From Primulina eburnea (lineage: Eukaryota > Streptophyta > Magnoliopsida > Lamiales > Gesneriaceae): DNA of 64,000 nt. The DNA is taken from contig NC_133101.1 of the NCBI RefSeq assembly GCF_022965805.1, forward strand, positions 45,526,342-45,590,341, in the 5' to 3' direction. Below, piece by piece: positions 24,221-36,629 of this stretch. The translations under genes were made by a program, and so were the position numbers. Every line of letters begins with the position of its first letter. The first letter of the stretch is position 1. The notes under the pieces are model-generated. The model searched no databases and had not been told where the DNA came from. It worked only from the letters and a program-made list of their open reading frames with translations.

Positions 24221-24241
24221 ATCACTTTCTCGGGCCTTACA

Positions 24242-26653
24242 TTTCTCCCCCTCTAAGATATTATTTCGTCCTCGAAATCACAAGTAATCCACTCATGATA
24301 TACAGATAATCATATCGGATACCAATTCAGATATAAGAAGGAGATATATAGAAACTGCAATAATCTCATATCCACGAAATCACTCGCGAAAGAATCAACC
24401 TCAGAACAATGGTTATACAACATCCGTATATACCAATCACCAGTTCAACAGTTCCATAACAATTCAAAACCCTCAGCTGTTATCAAATCTGTTTATCTCA
24501 GTCCAGAATATATTCATTCTTCAAACTTAAATACCAACAGTCATCGTCCGACGTTGGCTTGTTTAAAGTCAACTTTCAAGCTATCTTCATTTGTTTCTAA
24601 TTCCATCGCATTTTCGATATCAGATCTATGATTCCATCAGATTCGATTACAAATATCATCGCGATATAAATCCCCATACAACGGAAATTGACAGTTATCA
24701 CTGTACCACATCTCAAATGATGTCATCTCAATACTCATCTGATAGCTCTCGTTGTACGATAATTCGTAACTGCCAATCAATCATGTCAAATAGTGCTAAA
24801 ATCCAGCACTACAGTTCCTGGATATCCTCCAGTATCAGGATAGTTCATTCCGACTATCCATCAATCTATAAATCATAGATGAAAAATCATGCTATAGACT
24901 CAGCCAAAAGTATAAAATCAAACGAAAATCACAGTCTGATAAAATCAACTCTGGCATTCAATACAATCTGACTCCAGTTTCTGACATATCTCTCAGTCGT
25001 CTGGTGTACGTCATCCTGTACAATATAATCTATGCAAATTTGAACAATCGTTCAATCATAATTACATCACAGCACAATCTAGAAAAGATTTCAGTAGTGT
25101 CATCACACAATCCATAGAAATGTACTCTCATTTCTATTAGAAATCAATAATCAAGATAATCAATCTCTTGGTTTCTATCTTTCTGTCTTTATTTGTCAGC
25201 GATTTAGACATTTCAATACAAATTCTGACATAATCGATTTCATCTGTTTATATCAAAACTGTCCATTCGAATTATCACACATTTCCTGTTACCAGAATAG
25301 TACTGAATCTACTACTGTGTGTATCTGACAATACCTGTCATTTCAAATTTGAATATCTGACACCAACAATTCAGCTAATATAATTTTAAAAAAAATGCCT
25401 ACCTGGTACTCGGTTCTGACTATCAAAATCAAGTTCTGAACAGTCTGATCAAACTTCTGAACTGCTTTAATCTTCAAAATCAGTTCTGACTCGGCTGAAC
25501 TGTATATAATCTCAACGGTTCATACCAATCGGTATCAAACACAGACTTAGAATGATAACAATATTGGATCAGATTTAAAATATCAATATGCAATACTGAG
25601 TTAATAACAGCATAGAACGCAATTTCTGACATTTCGAAAATTCTGCCATATTCAATGTCGTTCTCAGCCACTGATCACGGTCTCACTGTGCTACAATCAA
25701 TCTGTATAATATCTTCAGTTATCACAGACTCTGAATACAATCTGTTACGATCCCGATTCATATCCGAACAATTCTGTATACAACAATCTCAGTTCCCATA
25801 ACACTCAATAACATTTCAAATGTTCAATTTATTCAATCATATGCTGCGAATATATCAAATTGTCATAGATAAACCGAGCATAAATTCATCAGAACACTTC
25901 CGAACACAGGATTTATCAACCCATACCTAGAACTGAAGTATTTCCCAGAGATTACGTAATCAGATGTAACTCTAACTCTTCAGGTAATAAATCTTTCAAC
26001 TGATATTTCAATTCTCTCAATTCAATCAGTATCAGTCTATAAGAAATTCTAAAATGAAACCAATACCTGGAATCAAATCAAGGCTGAAATCACTCTCCCT
26101 GATACAGGACAAACCTGAAATCTCATCTGCAAGACTATAGCAAACTTTCTGGTACTAGTAAATCAATCCTTGATAGGCTCCACTTCAGTCATCAACGAAC
26201 ATAAAGGAATAACTCCATTCCTTTCGATAATCATCGAATTAGACCTAATACGGATATCAAGGAATTTAAAATCTAAATCCCTTACCGTATATCATTCATT
26301 CCTTGGCCATTTCAGGTCCGAATCTTAGCATCTCCTGGCAAGACTCTATAATAGTTCTGTACTTGTTAGCATTTCAATATCAATAATGTAGTCAAAATCA
26401 AACAACACAAGTACAACATAGTTTAATTCAATCTCATTCTTGTCTTACTGTAGTATACAATATATCACAGAATTCACGGATATCAATTCCTCTTCCCAAA
26501 AGGATAAATAGATCAATACTACAGTAATACTGACCCAACTGGTACCTTATATATCAATGCAACTCAGTCAAAGATAATCGTAAGAAAATGCATTAATACA
26601 TATCAATACATATGCAATACAAACATAAAAGATCAGTACATGTCACTGTATCA
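24242..26653 (-). other. GypC polypurine tract, non-coding filler and protease trace
   Basis: The purine tract on the minus strand is 24256-24242, next to a pol tail relic (F-E-D-E-I) near 24275. About 24290-26200 has no retroelement enzyme motif and aligns in segments with GypB filler. Between about 26200 and 26450 there are scattered traces of the protease region in broken frames, e.g. near a D-Y-I-I-D-I-E-M-L reading, so the pol remnant ends at about the same point as in GypB. Confidence 0.7.
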
Positions 26654-27547
26654 TCAAGTGTGTCCTGGTTCTGTTCCTCGATCCCTCCCACCAGAGGATT
26701 CTGCTCCCTGAAATCTTCGGGAACCTCTCTGTGGACAAGCTCTAGCAAAGTTTCTAGACTGTCGGCAGATGTTGCAACTACCAGTCACTCCCTGGCATTG
26801 TTCTGTGGGATGTCTCCCTCCGCAAGTCCTGCAATAAACTCCAGTATAACTCGGGCTAGAACCACTGGAGCTAGATGAACCACTCAGTCCTCTTCCCAAC
26901 TTCTTAAACTGTTTCTTTTGAGTTTTCAGCAAATCTTGCTTTCCACTCGTGCTGCCGCGATCAAATATGTGTGGGGATTGCTATGTCTGGGGTTGCATCG
27001 CACACAACCTTTTTAGTTGTCTAATCAGACTCGTCTCCGCTCTCTTCGCTTTACTCAAAGCATCAGCAAAATGGTAAGGTCGCTGCATATTCATCAATGC
27101 AACTACCTCCGAGTTCAATCCTCTGATGAACTGAGCCGTTACAGCTTCATCGTTTCCAGCTATATGAGGCGCAAAACACAGTAGAGTAGAGAATTTAGCA
27201 ACATACTCTTCAATATTCAGTGGACCTTGCCTCAAATTTTCAAATTCTGCTTTCTTGTCCTCTCGGTACGATCCTGAGAAGAATCTTCGATAAAATTCAG
27301 TTTTGAATATTTCCCACGAAATTAGTGTACCTCTCAGTTCTAATATTCCTTTGGTTGTAATCCACCAACTTCTGGCAGCCTCTCGTAACTGATGGAATAC
27401 CAGTTTAACTCTCTGTTCATCTGTACAATCAAGTAAATCGAACAGTATTTCTATATCATCAAACCAGTTCTCACAATCTTCAGACGTCTCGATACCACTC
27501 AGAATCGGCGGCTGAAATAACTGAAACTCTTGCAACTTTATTTCCAT
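26654..27547 (-). pseudogene. GypC gag, frameshifted
   Basis: The N-terminal 188 residues (ATG at 27547) carry the gag core with W-F-D-D-I-E, a W-W pair after A-R-S, F-Y-R-R-F-F and Y-R-E-D. A stop follows at about 26981. The nucleocapsid part (26932-26654) is in another frame and includes C-R-T-C-G-G-R-H-P and the knuckle C-N-I-C-R-Q-S-R-N-F-A-R-A-C. In that knuckle the zinc-binding His is Asn, so it should not bind zinc normally. The equivalent GypB gag is intact over both parts. Confidence 0.85.
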
Positions 27548-28023
27548 CTGAGTTTCTGATATATCTATCTGATCACACGAAGTACTACCCCTTTCTGGAA
27601 TTCTTCTAGGAGAAATATCTAATAATCACAGATGTTAGTAGTAACAGGAGACAAATCCGTCTCAATCCCAATCCTGATCAGCTTACCTCTGATCAAGAAT
27701 CGGTTCTGATCCAGTTTCAAATAATACATATTACCAAATCAACTCAGACATTCAGGTAACATGTAGCTTAATATCCAGTAAAAACATACTGAAATCTTAA
27801 CATATACAATGTAATTTCAACATTATATTTAATCATATGTCATATAAATCCAGGCAGTAAAACATAATGCCATGCTAGCCCACACCATGTAATTCAACAC
27901 TATAATCAGTCACATGCTAGCAATCAAATGTAAGGAAAGAAAACTCATTCTACCCCGCTCACTCTTCTCTATCTCAGTGCTAAGGAACCTACAGTTCAAG
28001 GACCTACAGCTCTGGAACCTAAT

Positions 28024-28035
28024 GCTCTGATACCA
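28024..28035 (-). other. GypC primer-binding site
   Basis: The minus strand reads TGGTATCAGAGC, a perfect initiator-Met match, with the same five-base spacer (CCTGT on the plus strand) to the LTR as in GypB. Confidence 0.95.
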
Positions 28036-29358
28036 CCTGTTGTGGGGACTCGGAAGCTAATCCAGTTCTTAATCGTCATTGGGACTAATTAATCAATTAT
28101 AATAAACGGGGTCTAAAAGTTTTTTTTTTAAAATTACACAGCGGAAACATAATGTAATTAAATTCAAATTACATATTAAACATCACATACAAATCTGATG
28201 TTATCTACAATAAATCAACTAGGTTCAACTATATATCATTGTTGAATCCTAAGTTGCTTCTGAAGCCCAGATCTCCACGCTATCTAGTCCAGCCTCGTTC
28301 TCTTCTCGACCCTGATCCTAGCCCACCTTTTGCCATGCACACATAAAAACAAGACAACAGCCGGATAACTCCGGTGAGATATAAATATCCCAGTATAAAT
28401 CATGTATACATGCAATCATATAAACAATATAAAAGCATAAGACAGCAAATCATATCCTATATCAAAATCATGACATGAATCAATAACAAGAATAAGTCAT
28501 ATTCCAAACATGTACCCTAATCCGGACATAATTCAATATCAAGAATAATTCTATTCTAAGCATGTACCAATATCAGGAACATAATTCAACATCCATCAAT
28601 ACCAATCGATATAACTGTCACTCAAACTCGTGAGACTCTACGTTTTAGACTAGACTCAATCCTAGCCTAGGGATCCCGGTTTCCAGATGTGGTGTTCCTA
28701 TATCGAATTCCGTAATAGAAGGAACACTGATCCTATTTACTCGATATAACCAAATATGGTGTTCCTATATCGAATTCCGTAATAGAAGAAATTCCAATTC
28801 TATTTACTCGATATAACCAACATGCGGTGTCCTGACCTAACCGTCATGGACTGTAGCTCTATCGCTAAGATCCTATCTTGAGACATCGTGAAATGTGCCC
28901 ATGGAGATCCCGCCACTATCAGGCACTTCCGTCCCAAGATTGCTATACTATCTTGTGACATCGTACAATGTGCCCGTGGCGATCCCGCCACTATCAGGTA
29001 CTTCTGTCACAAGATTACTCGTCCAAAACCTTCTATCTATCAATCAAGAAAACAAGCATATCAATTTATTCATTGCAAATATCTATGCAATAAAATAAAG
29101 TATGTGATTTAGGGAAACTCGAGTCAAACCTCACTCGAGTTGTGCAATCCCAACTCAACATTAATTTATACCTTTATCTTCTCGCTCAGAAGAAGAAGAA
29201 GTCTCGACTCTATCTCGGTCCATTCCCAATCTGGTAATAACAATACCGAACAAATATAATATCAATAAACAACTCAATTCCGAACCTGTTCTGATCAATA
29301 ATCAATCAAAACACACTGATTAATGTCAATCGACATACGCTCTAATCCATATCGACAA

Positions 29359-31166
29359 TGTGAGAGCCCAGCCCGTTAGCCCAAGCCCAGCCCATTTAGT
29401 AATTAATATATTAAAAAAAAAAAATAGATATAAAATAATGTAAAAAGAAAAAGAAAAAGAAGATCAGAAGCGCTTTCTCCTTCCCGTAACTTCCGCCAGC
29501 TTCGTTTTTCATTTTTCTTCAATTTCGAAACCTTGACCTTCGATTTTAGCCGCTCCGGTCGCCGAAAAATTCAAGTAAATATACGGTTTGAAAGCTCTCG
29601 ACGAGGGCTACGTTTTGGTACCCATATTGAAAGGTTTCTCGACCCGTTTCGAAAACCCGTATTCTCTTTCTCCGTCGAATTGCCGCCCGTACGTCGCCGG
29701 AATTCGGAAATTGACTGAGGGCTTTTGTTCCCTATGTCATAAGCTTCGTTTTGGTATATATATTGAGGTACAAATCATGATTCCAGCAAGGTGGTTGTAT
29801 TTTTGTTGGGTTAAATTTGGTACCAATATTGATAATTGTTATATTATTGATTGTAGGTACGAGAATTGAGCCGATTTGAGGTATCTATCAGATTTTCGGA
29901 ATTTATTTGGGATTAATTTCGAAAATTCAGAAATTTAAAATTGGGTTTTCGAATTTTAGTGTTCAATAATTAGGTGTTTCGATACTGTAGAATAGTCGTA
30001 TATGAATTTGGAAATATGAAAGCCTAAATTATGGATTTTCGGAATTTTAGGCTAAATTAGTGAATATTGGAATAATAAATTGAAGTTGATATGAAATGTA
30101 TTATTTGCCACAGGATTGGATTATTCGAGAAATCCTTAAGAAATTTCAGTGGTAAATTAAGGGTTTAGTTGAGGTACGCATGAACTGTTTTATTATGACG
30201 TCTATAGTGATGTGAAATGACGTTAAGTATTATGTATGAGTTGTGGCGTGCTTTATGTGCTTTTGTGAATAACGTGATTGCATTCACGCATTTATTTGAG
30301 TTGATCTCATTAGTGCATAGCATTTCGAGCCTTGACTCCGTTGATTGCTATTGTTACTGATCTATCAAGTTGTAGCGTCATCGATGGAGTGGGTGGGTAG
30401 GATTAGCACTCCTGATGACTTGCATGAGGACTGAGCGGGTCGCACCCGTACCCTCGATGCTACGTGCATGGATGAGCGGCGGCATGTTATTACGTTGCTG
30501 CAGTCCTGGCACGGGTTGCCACTGTTACTGTTGCTGATGCGTTTCATTTGGACTCCGCTTTGGTATCCATTATTTTGTTGTTGCCTTTCACGCATTGCAT
30601 TACATTGCATTGCATACTTGATTTTATTTCATGTCAGTTATATTTGTCGTAATATTACTGGTTCGTCGTACTGGGTCCCGACCCCTCGTTTCTTTTTATG
30701 CTGTGGTTATTTTTGATGCCATAGCAGGTTATCCAGGAGGATTTGGCGCGTCTGGTGGAGCGTCAGGTAGTGGTGCCCAGTCGTCGAGTCGTGGTTGAGA
30801 GTTCCCAGATAGATATATAATACATTATGGAGTCACACATTTACCGGGGAGATGCCCCGTGTAGCTGTACTGATGTTTTTACTATGTTTTGAATTGTTAG
30901 TTGTGTGATCGAGCCTTGCCGGCTCTGCATGTGTTTAGTCCTGGCCAGTGCGGCTATAGGTTTGTGAATTGATGTTATGACTTTATTTCGAGTATATAAA
31001 TGTTGTTGTGATATTTTGATATTTTTGGGATGTCCTATTTACGAATAGGTCATGCCGAAATTTCTGTAGGCCCAAAATGAGAAAATTTTAATCGCTTTCG
31101 CTGTTTACATTAATAAATCCTGGTTGTTTGGTCATTAAATATTAATCAGGAGCACGGGCCCCCACA
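29359..31166 (+). repeat. D 5' LTR
   Basis: It begins TGTGAGAGCCCAGCCCG and ends GGGCCCCCACA, 1808 bases, followed two bases later by the primer site. With no second LTR in the window its length is set by the terminal TG...CA and the primer site. Short open frames inside (29533-29869, 30365-30716) show no family features. Confidence 0.85.
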
Positions 31167-31168
31167 GT

Positions 31169-31180
31169 TGGTATCAGAGC
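31169..31180 (+). other. D primer-binding site
   Basis: TGGTATCAGAGC, a perfect initiator-Met tRNA match, two bases past the LTR. Confidence 0.95.
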
Positions 31181-31412
31181 GTAACTGGGATATGCTCGAA
31201 CTAGAGTCTAGGGCACTTGAGTCTAGACACAAATAACATGATTGTGCATGTGTTTGACTATTTGCTCTTATTTGAATTATTTGGTGTGATTTGCTTGAAT
31301 TTACCTGTGTTAGAACGACTAGCTGATTATGCATGGTATGTAGTCTCGAAATTGCCTATAACTTTATTTTACCTGTTATCTGCCTGTGGATTTAATCCTC
31401 GTGTCTTGTAGA

Positions 31413-34400
31413 ATGGCACCTGGAGGAAGAGGTAGAAAAGGAAAAGAAATAGCACAAGAATCTGAGGCGCAAAATGTTCGAGGACTTGCAGATATCATTA
31501 GAGGTAGACGTGGTCGACCTCGAGGACAAGTCGCTCAAAATGTTGAAGAAGAAGTTAACCAATAACCTCCTCGACCTGAAAGACCTGGAACTAGACATGT
31601 AGCGATTGAGCAAGAAGTGGAACAACTGACACAGAAAGTTGGAGGAATGCAGTTAATAATTTCTCAGTTCCAAGAACTACGTCCTTCAAAATTCTTTGGC
31701 AACGAGAGCGGAGAAAAAGCATCAAGCTGGCTGAAAAGTATAAATCATCTATTTAATTTGTTGGAGTATTCCCAAGATATTAAATTGAAGCTTGCCATCT
31801 ACCAACTTAAAGATCGAGCACAACTCTGGTGGGAAGCCACAGAAGAAGCAATGAAGGACTCTGGTGAAAGTATTACTTGGGATGCTTTTCGTGCTCACTT
31901 TACCCAGGAATATGCACCGCCATCATATTATGCTGCTAAAGAAGAAGAGTTCAATCAGTTGGTACAGGGCAACAAATCAGTGGTGGAATATGCTTCACAG
32001 TTTTCTGCTCTTTGCCCTATGTTCCACATGTTGCCAGGAATGATCAGGCTAAACTATCACGTTTTCTGCATGGGTTGCAGCGGACTGTTCATACGTTGGT
32101 GATGACTGGATCGCCTAATACGTATATTCAAGCAGTGGAAAAGGCGAAGAAAATTGAAGCAAGTTTGCTCAGAGGAGATCCCCAGCCAGGTACATCATCT
32201 GTTTCTCAGGGATCTGGAAGTAGTATGTCAATGCCAGTGGATTTACCTCCATATCAGCCTGTACAGTCATACCAACAACCCAAACAGCAGAGGTACAAGG
32301 CAAAAGGAAAGCAATTCAAGAAGAAGTCTCAATCCAGCTCCTCCAGTTCAGGCAGTGCACGAGGGGGAGGTTCTGTTGGGTCGTCTAGCACTGTGCATTG
32401 TGACCGATGTGGTGGTCGACACTTTAGTTCCCAGTGTGTAGGAGTTCAGGGGTCTTGTTACGTTTGTGGTCAAGTTGGGCATTTCGCCAGAGTATGTCCT
32501 AATGCACAAAGACAGCAATTTCAGCCACAACAGTCTGGACAAGTTCCCCGAGGACCAGCTTTCCAGCCATATGCTCCTGCACAGTCATTTCAGCAATCTG
32601 GTTATCCACCGCCTAGAGGTCCTCCTCAGCAACAATTTACAGTGCCACAGCAGGCTAGAGTCCATGCATTGACTCAGGATCAGGCTCAGGATTCACCAGG
32701 AGGAGTGATTGCAGGTATTTGCTATGTTTTTGACTATCCTGCACGCATATTGATAGACACAGGAGCATCTCATTCATTTTTATCTGCCGCATTTGTTGAT
32801 GAGCATGAGATTGCTACTATTCCTTTGTTGGATACTGTGTCAGTTGCTACTCCTGCCGGTGTATACTTGGTGTCCAATGAGATAGTTTTGAATTGTGTGA
32901 TTAGATTTGAGGATAATATTATGATAACTAATCTAATCAAATTAGCTATGTCTGATTTCGACTGTATCCTCGGTATGGATATGTTGACAAATTATCGAGC
33001 TACTGTGGATTGTTTCCATGGAGTTGTCAGATTTAGACCGTATTATGGCAGCAAATGGAATTTTTATGGTTATGATTCACAGTCTCGAATTCCATTAGTA
33101 TCTGCAATGGAAATGTTTAGGTTGTTGTCAATCGGCAATGAAGGATTTTTGATCTATGCTCTTGATGCAACACGGGAAGAACGATTGAAAGTTTCAGACA
33201 TTCCCGTTGTCAAGGATTTTCCAGATGTATTTCCTGATGAGATTCCAGGTTTTCCACCTCAAAGGGAAATAGATCTTAGCATTGAATTGATGCCGGGGAC
33301 AAATCCTATTTCTAGAGCACCATATCGTTTAGCTCCAACAGAATTGAAAGAACTCAAGGAACAACTACAAGATTTACTGGAGAAAGGCTATATCAGGCCC
33401 AGTATGTCACCTTGGGGAGCTCCAGTATTGTTTGTAAAGAAGAAAGACGGAACGATGAGAATGTGTGTCGATTATCGGCAGTTGAACCGGGCTACTGTGA
33501 AGAATAAGTATCCTCTGCCGCGTATTGACGACTTGTTTGATCAGTTGCAGGGTACATCTGTATATTCCAAGATTGATCTTCGTTCCGGATACCATCAGCT
33601 CAGAGTCCGAGAGGAAGATGTTCCTAAAACAGCATTTCGGACACGTTATGGACACTATGAATTCCTAGTCGTGCCGTTTGGTTTGACTAATGCTCCAGCG
33701 GTTTTTATGGATTTAATGAATCGTGTATTCCGGGAATTCATAGATAAATTTGTTATCGTTTTCATTGATGACATCTTGATTTATTCTAAGTCAAAAACAG
33801 AGCACAAAGAACATTTGAAATTAGTTCTCCAAACACTCAGAGAATCGCAATTGTACGCCAAATTTTCTAAGTGTGAGTTCTAGTTGGACAGAGTTTTATT
33901 TAAGGCCATGTTATATCTGCACAAGGAGTATCTGTTGATCCTAATAAAGTTGAAGCTGTTATCAATTGGCCTAAACCAACCAATGTGTCTGAGATTCGAA
34001 GCTTTTTGGGATTAGCTGGGTACTATAGGCGTTTCATTGAAGGATTTTCTAGAATAGCTAGACCTATGACCCAGTTGACACAGAAAGATCGACGTTTTGT
34101 ATGGACTGCAGAATGTGAGTCTAGTTTTCGGACTTTAAAAGAAAAGTTGACCACATCTCCAGTGCTAGCTTTGCCTTCAGGCTCAGGTGGATTTGTTGTC
34201 TGTACAGATGCCTCTCTAAATGGACTGGGTTGTGTTTTGATGCAAAATGGGCGAGTGATTGCGTATGCTTCTCGTCAATTGAAGTCACATGAGACTCGAT
34301 ATCCAGTTCATGATTTGGAGTTAGCTGCCATTGTGTTTGCATTGAAGATATGTCGTCATTATCTGTACGGAGAACAGTTTGTGATTTATTCTGATCACAA

Positions 34401-34984
34401 GAGTCTGAAGTATCTTTTTACACAGTCTGACTTGAACATGAGACAGCGTCGATGGTTGGAATTACTTAAAGACTTTGATTGTGAGATTCAGTACCAACCA
34501 GGGCGAATGAATCAAGTTGCAGATGCTCTGAGCAGAAAGGTTCAGCCTAAAATGTTGACATCTTTGACTATTTCAAAGATTCATGAGCATTTGGGAACTT
34601 CAGGATGGACTTATCAGTCTAAGGGCGACTACTTTATAGTTTCATCTATACAAGTTGAACCACAAATTGTTTCTAAAATCAAAACAGCACAGAGAACTGA
34701 TCCGCATGTTCATAGATTGAAAGAATTGACTCAGACAGGTCAATCAGAAAAGTTCAGTGTTGCTTCAGATGGATGTCTGCGCTATCAAGGTAGACTTGTG
34801 GTTCCGAATTTGATAGATTTGAAAGAATCTATACTTCGTGAAGCTCATTGTAGTCGACATAGTGTTCATCCTGGAATGAGAAAGATGTATCATATCTTGA
34901 AATCTCATTACTGGTGGGAAGGTATGAAGAAAGAGATTTCTGATTTTGTGGCTAGATGTTTGACGTGCCAACAGGTTAACGCTG
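31413..34984 (+). pseudogene. D gag-pol polyprotein with stops, frameshifts and 3' truncation
   Basis: From ATG 31413 the domains run in order: gag core (31640-32110), paired Cys/His region with an intact C-x2-C-x4-H-x4-C knuckle (32398-32495), aspartic protease with I-D-T-G-A-S (about 32750), RT with V-D-Y-R-Q-L-N (33466) and F-I-D-D (33762-33773), RNase H with C-T-D-A-S (34201) and A-D-A-L-S-R-K (about 34519), and the integrase zinc-binding region H...H...C-L-T-C-Q-Q (34846-34975). Visible lesions are a TAA at 31563, a one-base loss near 32015, a TAG in place of a Trp codon at 33883 with a one-base loss near 33903, and the end at 34984. The integrase core and chromodomain are absent. The domain order PR-RT-RH-IN fits Ty3/gypsy. 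Confidence 0.92.
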
Positions 34985-35990
34985 ATATCACGATATAATC
35001 GAAATCACTATTGAATCTGATCAATATCAATTAACTGATGTTTCGACGGCATAACAATGCTGTCTCGATAACCCCGTCAATCAAAACATCACCGATATAA
35101 TACCAGAACTCATAATTAATATCTATACCAGTCATAATCTCAATAACAATATACATCTGATATGAAATCTCAGTCAAATCGATTCCAAAGATCATAACAA
35201 TAACATAACCAGTCCGTTCTTTAATCTGACTTCAATTATACGATGTCTACTATGTCAAGAACATCATATATGACTCCTATTCAATTTCTGACAACAACAT
35301 AATTTCAAAACATGTCAGAACGTAGCAAAACTTACGTCCACTTCTAGCCTGCGTCGCTAGGAATACAGTATTACACTCGGATTCAAAATCTAACGGACGG
35401 ATTTCTCGTAAATCTCCAATCTCTTGTGAAGCTTCCTCGGTGTTTCCCCTTTTCGATTATTAGGGAAAATGGCTAGAGATGATATGTATGTATATATATA
35501 TATACACTTCGTGCATGGCAGCAACGTGGCTTGTTGCTGTTCTGCATGACTAGCGCATATGCGCGCCAAGTACCGCGCATATGCGCCGAAGGTTCGGCCC
35601 GGCATTATGTCTTCTCGCGCATATGCACCGTCAATTCCGCGCATATACGCCGAACTTTCTGCCTATCACGCGCATGTGCGCCATCTTTATCGCGCATATC
35701 CGCCGATCTCTCTGGAGTTCTCCCTCGGCATTTCACCCCCCTCGCGCATATGCGCGCCCTGTCTCGCGCATATGCGCGAGAGGTTCTGGACATTCCACGC
35801 ATGTGCGCGCATGTGCGCGAATGCATACCCTCGCACATATATTTCGCGTCTTTTCTCGTCTTTCCCGGTCCGATCCTTTCCATCCATATTTACCTTAATT
35901 AATCAATAAATCATTCCAGAGTAATCTCAGATTACGGTAAATATACTCAAATCATTCCAGATTACGGTAATCACTTTCTCGGGCCTTACA

Positions 35991-36444
35991 ACGCTCATCT
36001 TGGAATTGTTTACATAAACCGAGAAGTTCAATATGCACGTGTCCACTAGAATGTGTCTCAAGAGTCAATAAGATGTTATCTAAAGACTCCTTATTCAACT
36101 CATTCTTAATGAAAACAATTTTATCTTCTCTGTTATTGGAAACACATCCCAAAGATATGCATCGTTTGTCACAAGTTTATCTTGCACACTTATGACAAAC
36201 CTCTAACCTTTAGGCCCTTTGTTTTTTCGCATAAGTGATTTTTCCTAATCCAGGCAAATACCGAATGAGCAATGATTGTGGAACTTCTCCTCCTAATCGG
36301 ACCTTAGCTTCTATTACAAGAATCTGGAATTCTTTTTTGGATTATCAATCTTAATCTTTCACACATACCTGCATAAATTTTTCTTAGAACATTTTCAGAA
36401 ACAGAGGGAAAATATTTACAAATTTTTGAGAGAATTTCATCCAT
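35991..36444 (-). pseudogene. Unidentified cysteine-rich coding remnant, possibly a betaflexivirus-type nucleic-acid-binding protein
   Basis: From ATG 36444 a helical N-terminal stretch (M-D-E-I-L-S-K-I-C-K-Y-F-P) runs about 45 residues, with a frame slip near 36310. Then comes a basic patch Y-A-K-K-Q-R-A followed after a stop by C-H-K-C, a second stop, and C-D-K-R-C...C-V-S-N-N ending in V-F-I-K-N. A basic patch, a C-x2-C pair, a second Cys pair and a short F-I tail is the layout of the small cysteine-rich proteins at the 3' end of carlavirus-like RNA genomes, and I infer a possible endogenous viral remnant. The frame runs on for another 40 residues and continues past the GypC insertion (21989 down to about 21890), longer than expected for that family. 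It sits directly after Athila pol. It could equally be an unrecognised host gene or an Athila accessory ORF. Confidence 0.35.
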
Positions 36445-36629
36445 TTTGAAAAGAAAAGAAAAGAATTTTTTTTAAAAAAAAACTTGTATCAGCAATTGTA
36501 GGAAATTGATTTAACCGACTATGAACGGAGTACCGTTATCCGCCATTTAACCGGGAAAATAAAAGGATTAAGGAAACCTAAAAAACAGAAAAATAAAATA
36601 AAATAAATACAACACAAAAAAAATCAAGG
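36445..36629. other. Short Athila spacer, nothing recognised
   Basis: An A-rich stretch between the end of pol and the cysteine-rich remnant. It has runs of AAAATAAAATAAA and no coding frame that I can support. Confidence 0.5.

Larger units (their letters stand above)
21990..24241 (-). repeat. GypC 3' LTR (left copy)
   Basis: It begins TGTGGGTACCCG and ends GGGCCTTACA. It contains two different tandem duplications, a palindrome array and a 30-base tandem repeat, each listed separately. Compared with the right LTR it lacks about 125 bases after 22330 and has one extra 30-base unit near its end. Confidence 0.9.
29359..34984 (+). mobile_element. D: chromovirus-type element truncated inside integrase
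   Basis: The plus-strand element has a 5' LTR (29359-31166), Met primer site (31169-31180) and a gag-pol reading that stops within the integrase zinc-binding domain, where GypC LTR sequence resumes. There is no purine tract or 3' LTR. D entered the GypC LTR near 29358 and then lost its 3' part. It is the only element in the window retaining a near-complete RT and RNase H of the Tekay-like chromovirus type. Confidence 0.9.
21990..35990 (-). mobile_element. GypC: second gag-only (TR-GAG-like) element, split by element D
   Basis: LTRs are 21990-24241 and 28041-35990, the latter interrupted at 29359-34984. Flanks are ACTCT (21985-21989) and ACGCT (35991-35995), a five-base duplication with one mismatch. 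The minus-strand order is 5' LTR, Met primer site, broken gag, protease trace, about 2 kb of filler, purine tract, 3' LTR, the same plan as GypB with clearly diverged sequence. It inserted into the post-pol region of Athila, between the cysteine-rich remnant and the LOG-like pseudogene. Confidence 0.88.
28041..35990 (-). repeat. GypC 5' LTR (right copy), split by element D
   Basis: The LTR parts are 28041-29358 and 34985-35990. The left LTR reads across the break as ATATCGACGATATCACG (about 23193-23209). The right side resumes at GATATCACG after a microhomologous junction. The palindrome array recurs at 35553-35822 with some units altered. Confidence 0.88.

Noticed and set aside
30365..30716. 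Short frames in the D LTR
   Set aside because: Frames on both strands overlap, lie in an LTR and carry no motif.
36300..36360. NB-ARC P-loop (G-L-G-K-I-T-Y-A-K-K)
   Set aside because: The Walker A pattern needs Gly five residues before the G-K and Thr or Ser after it, and neither is present. The following cysteine pairs do not fit an NB-ARC protein.
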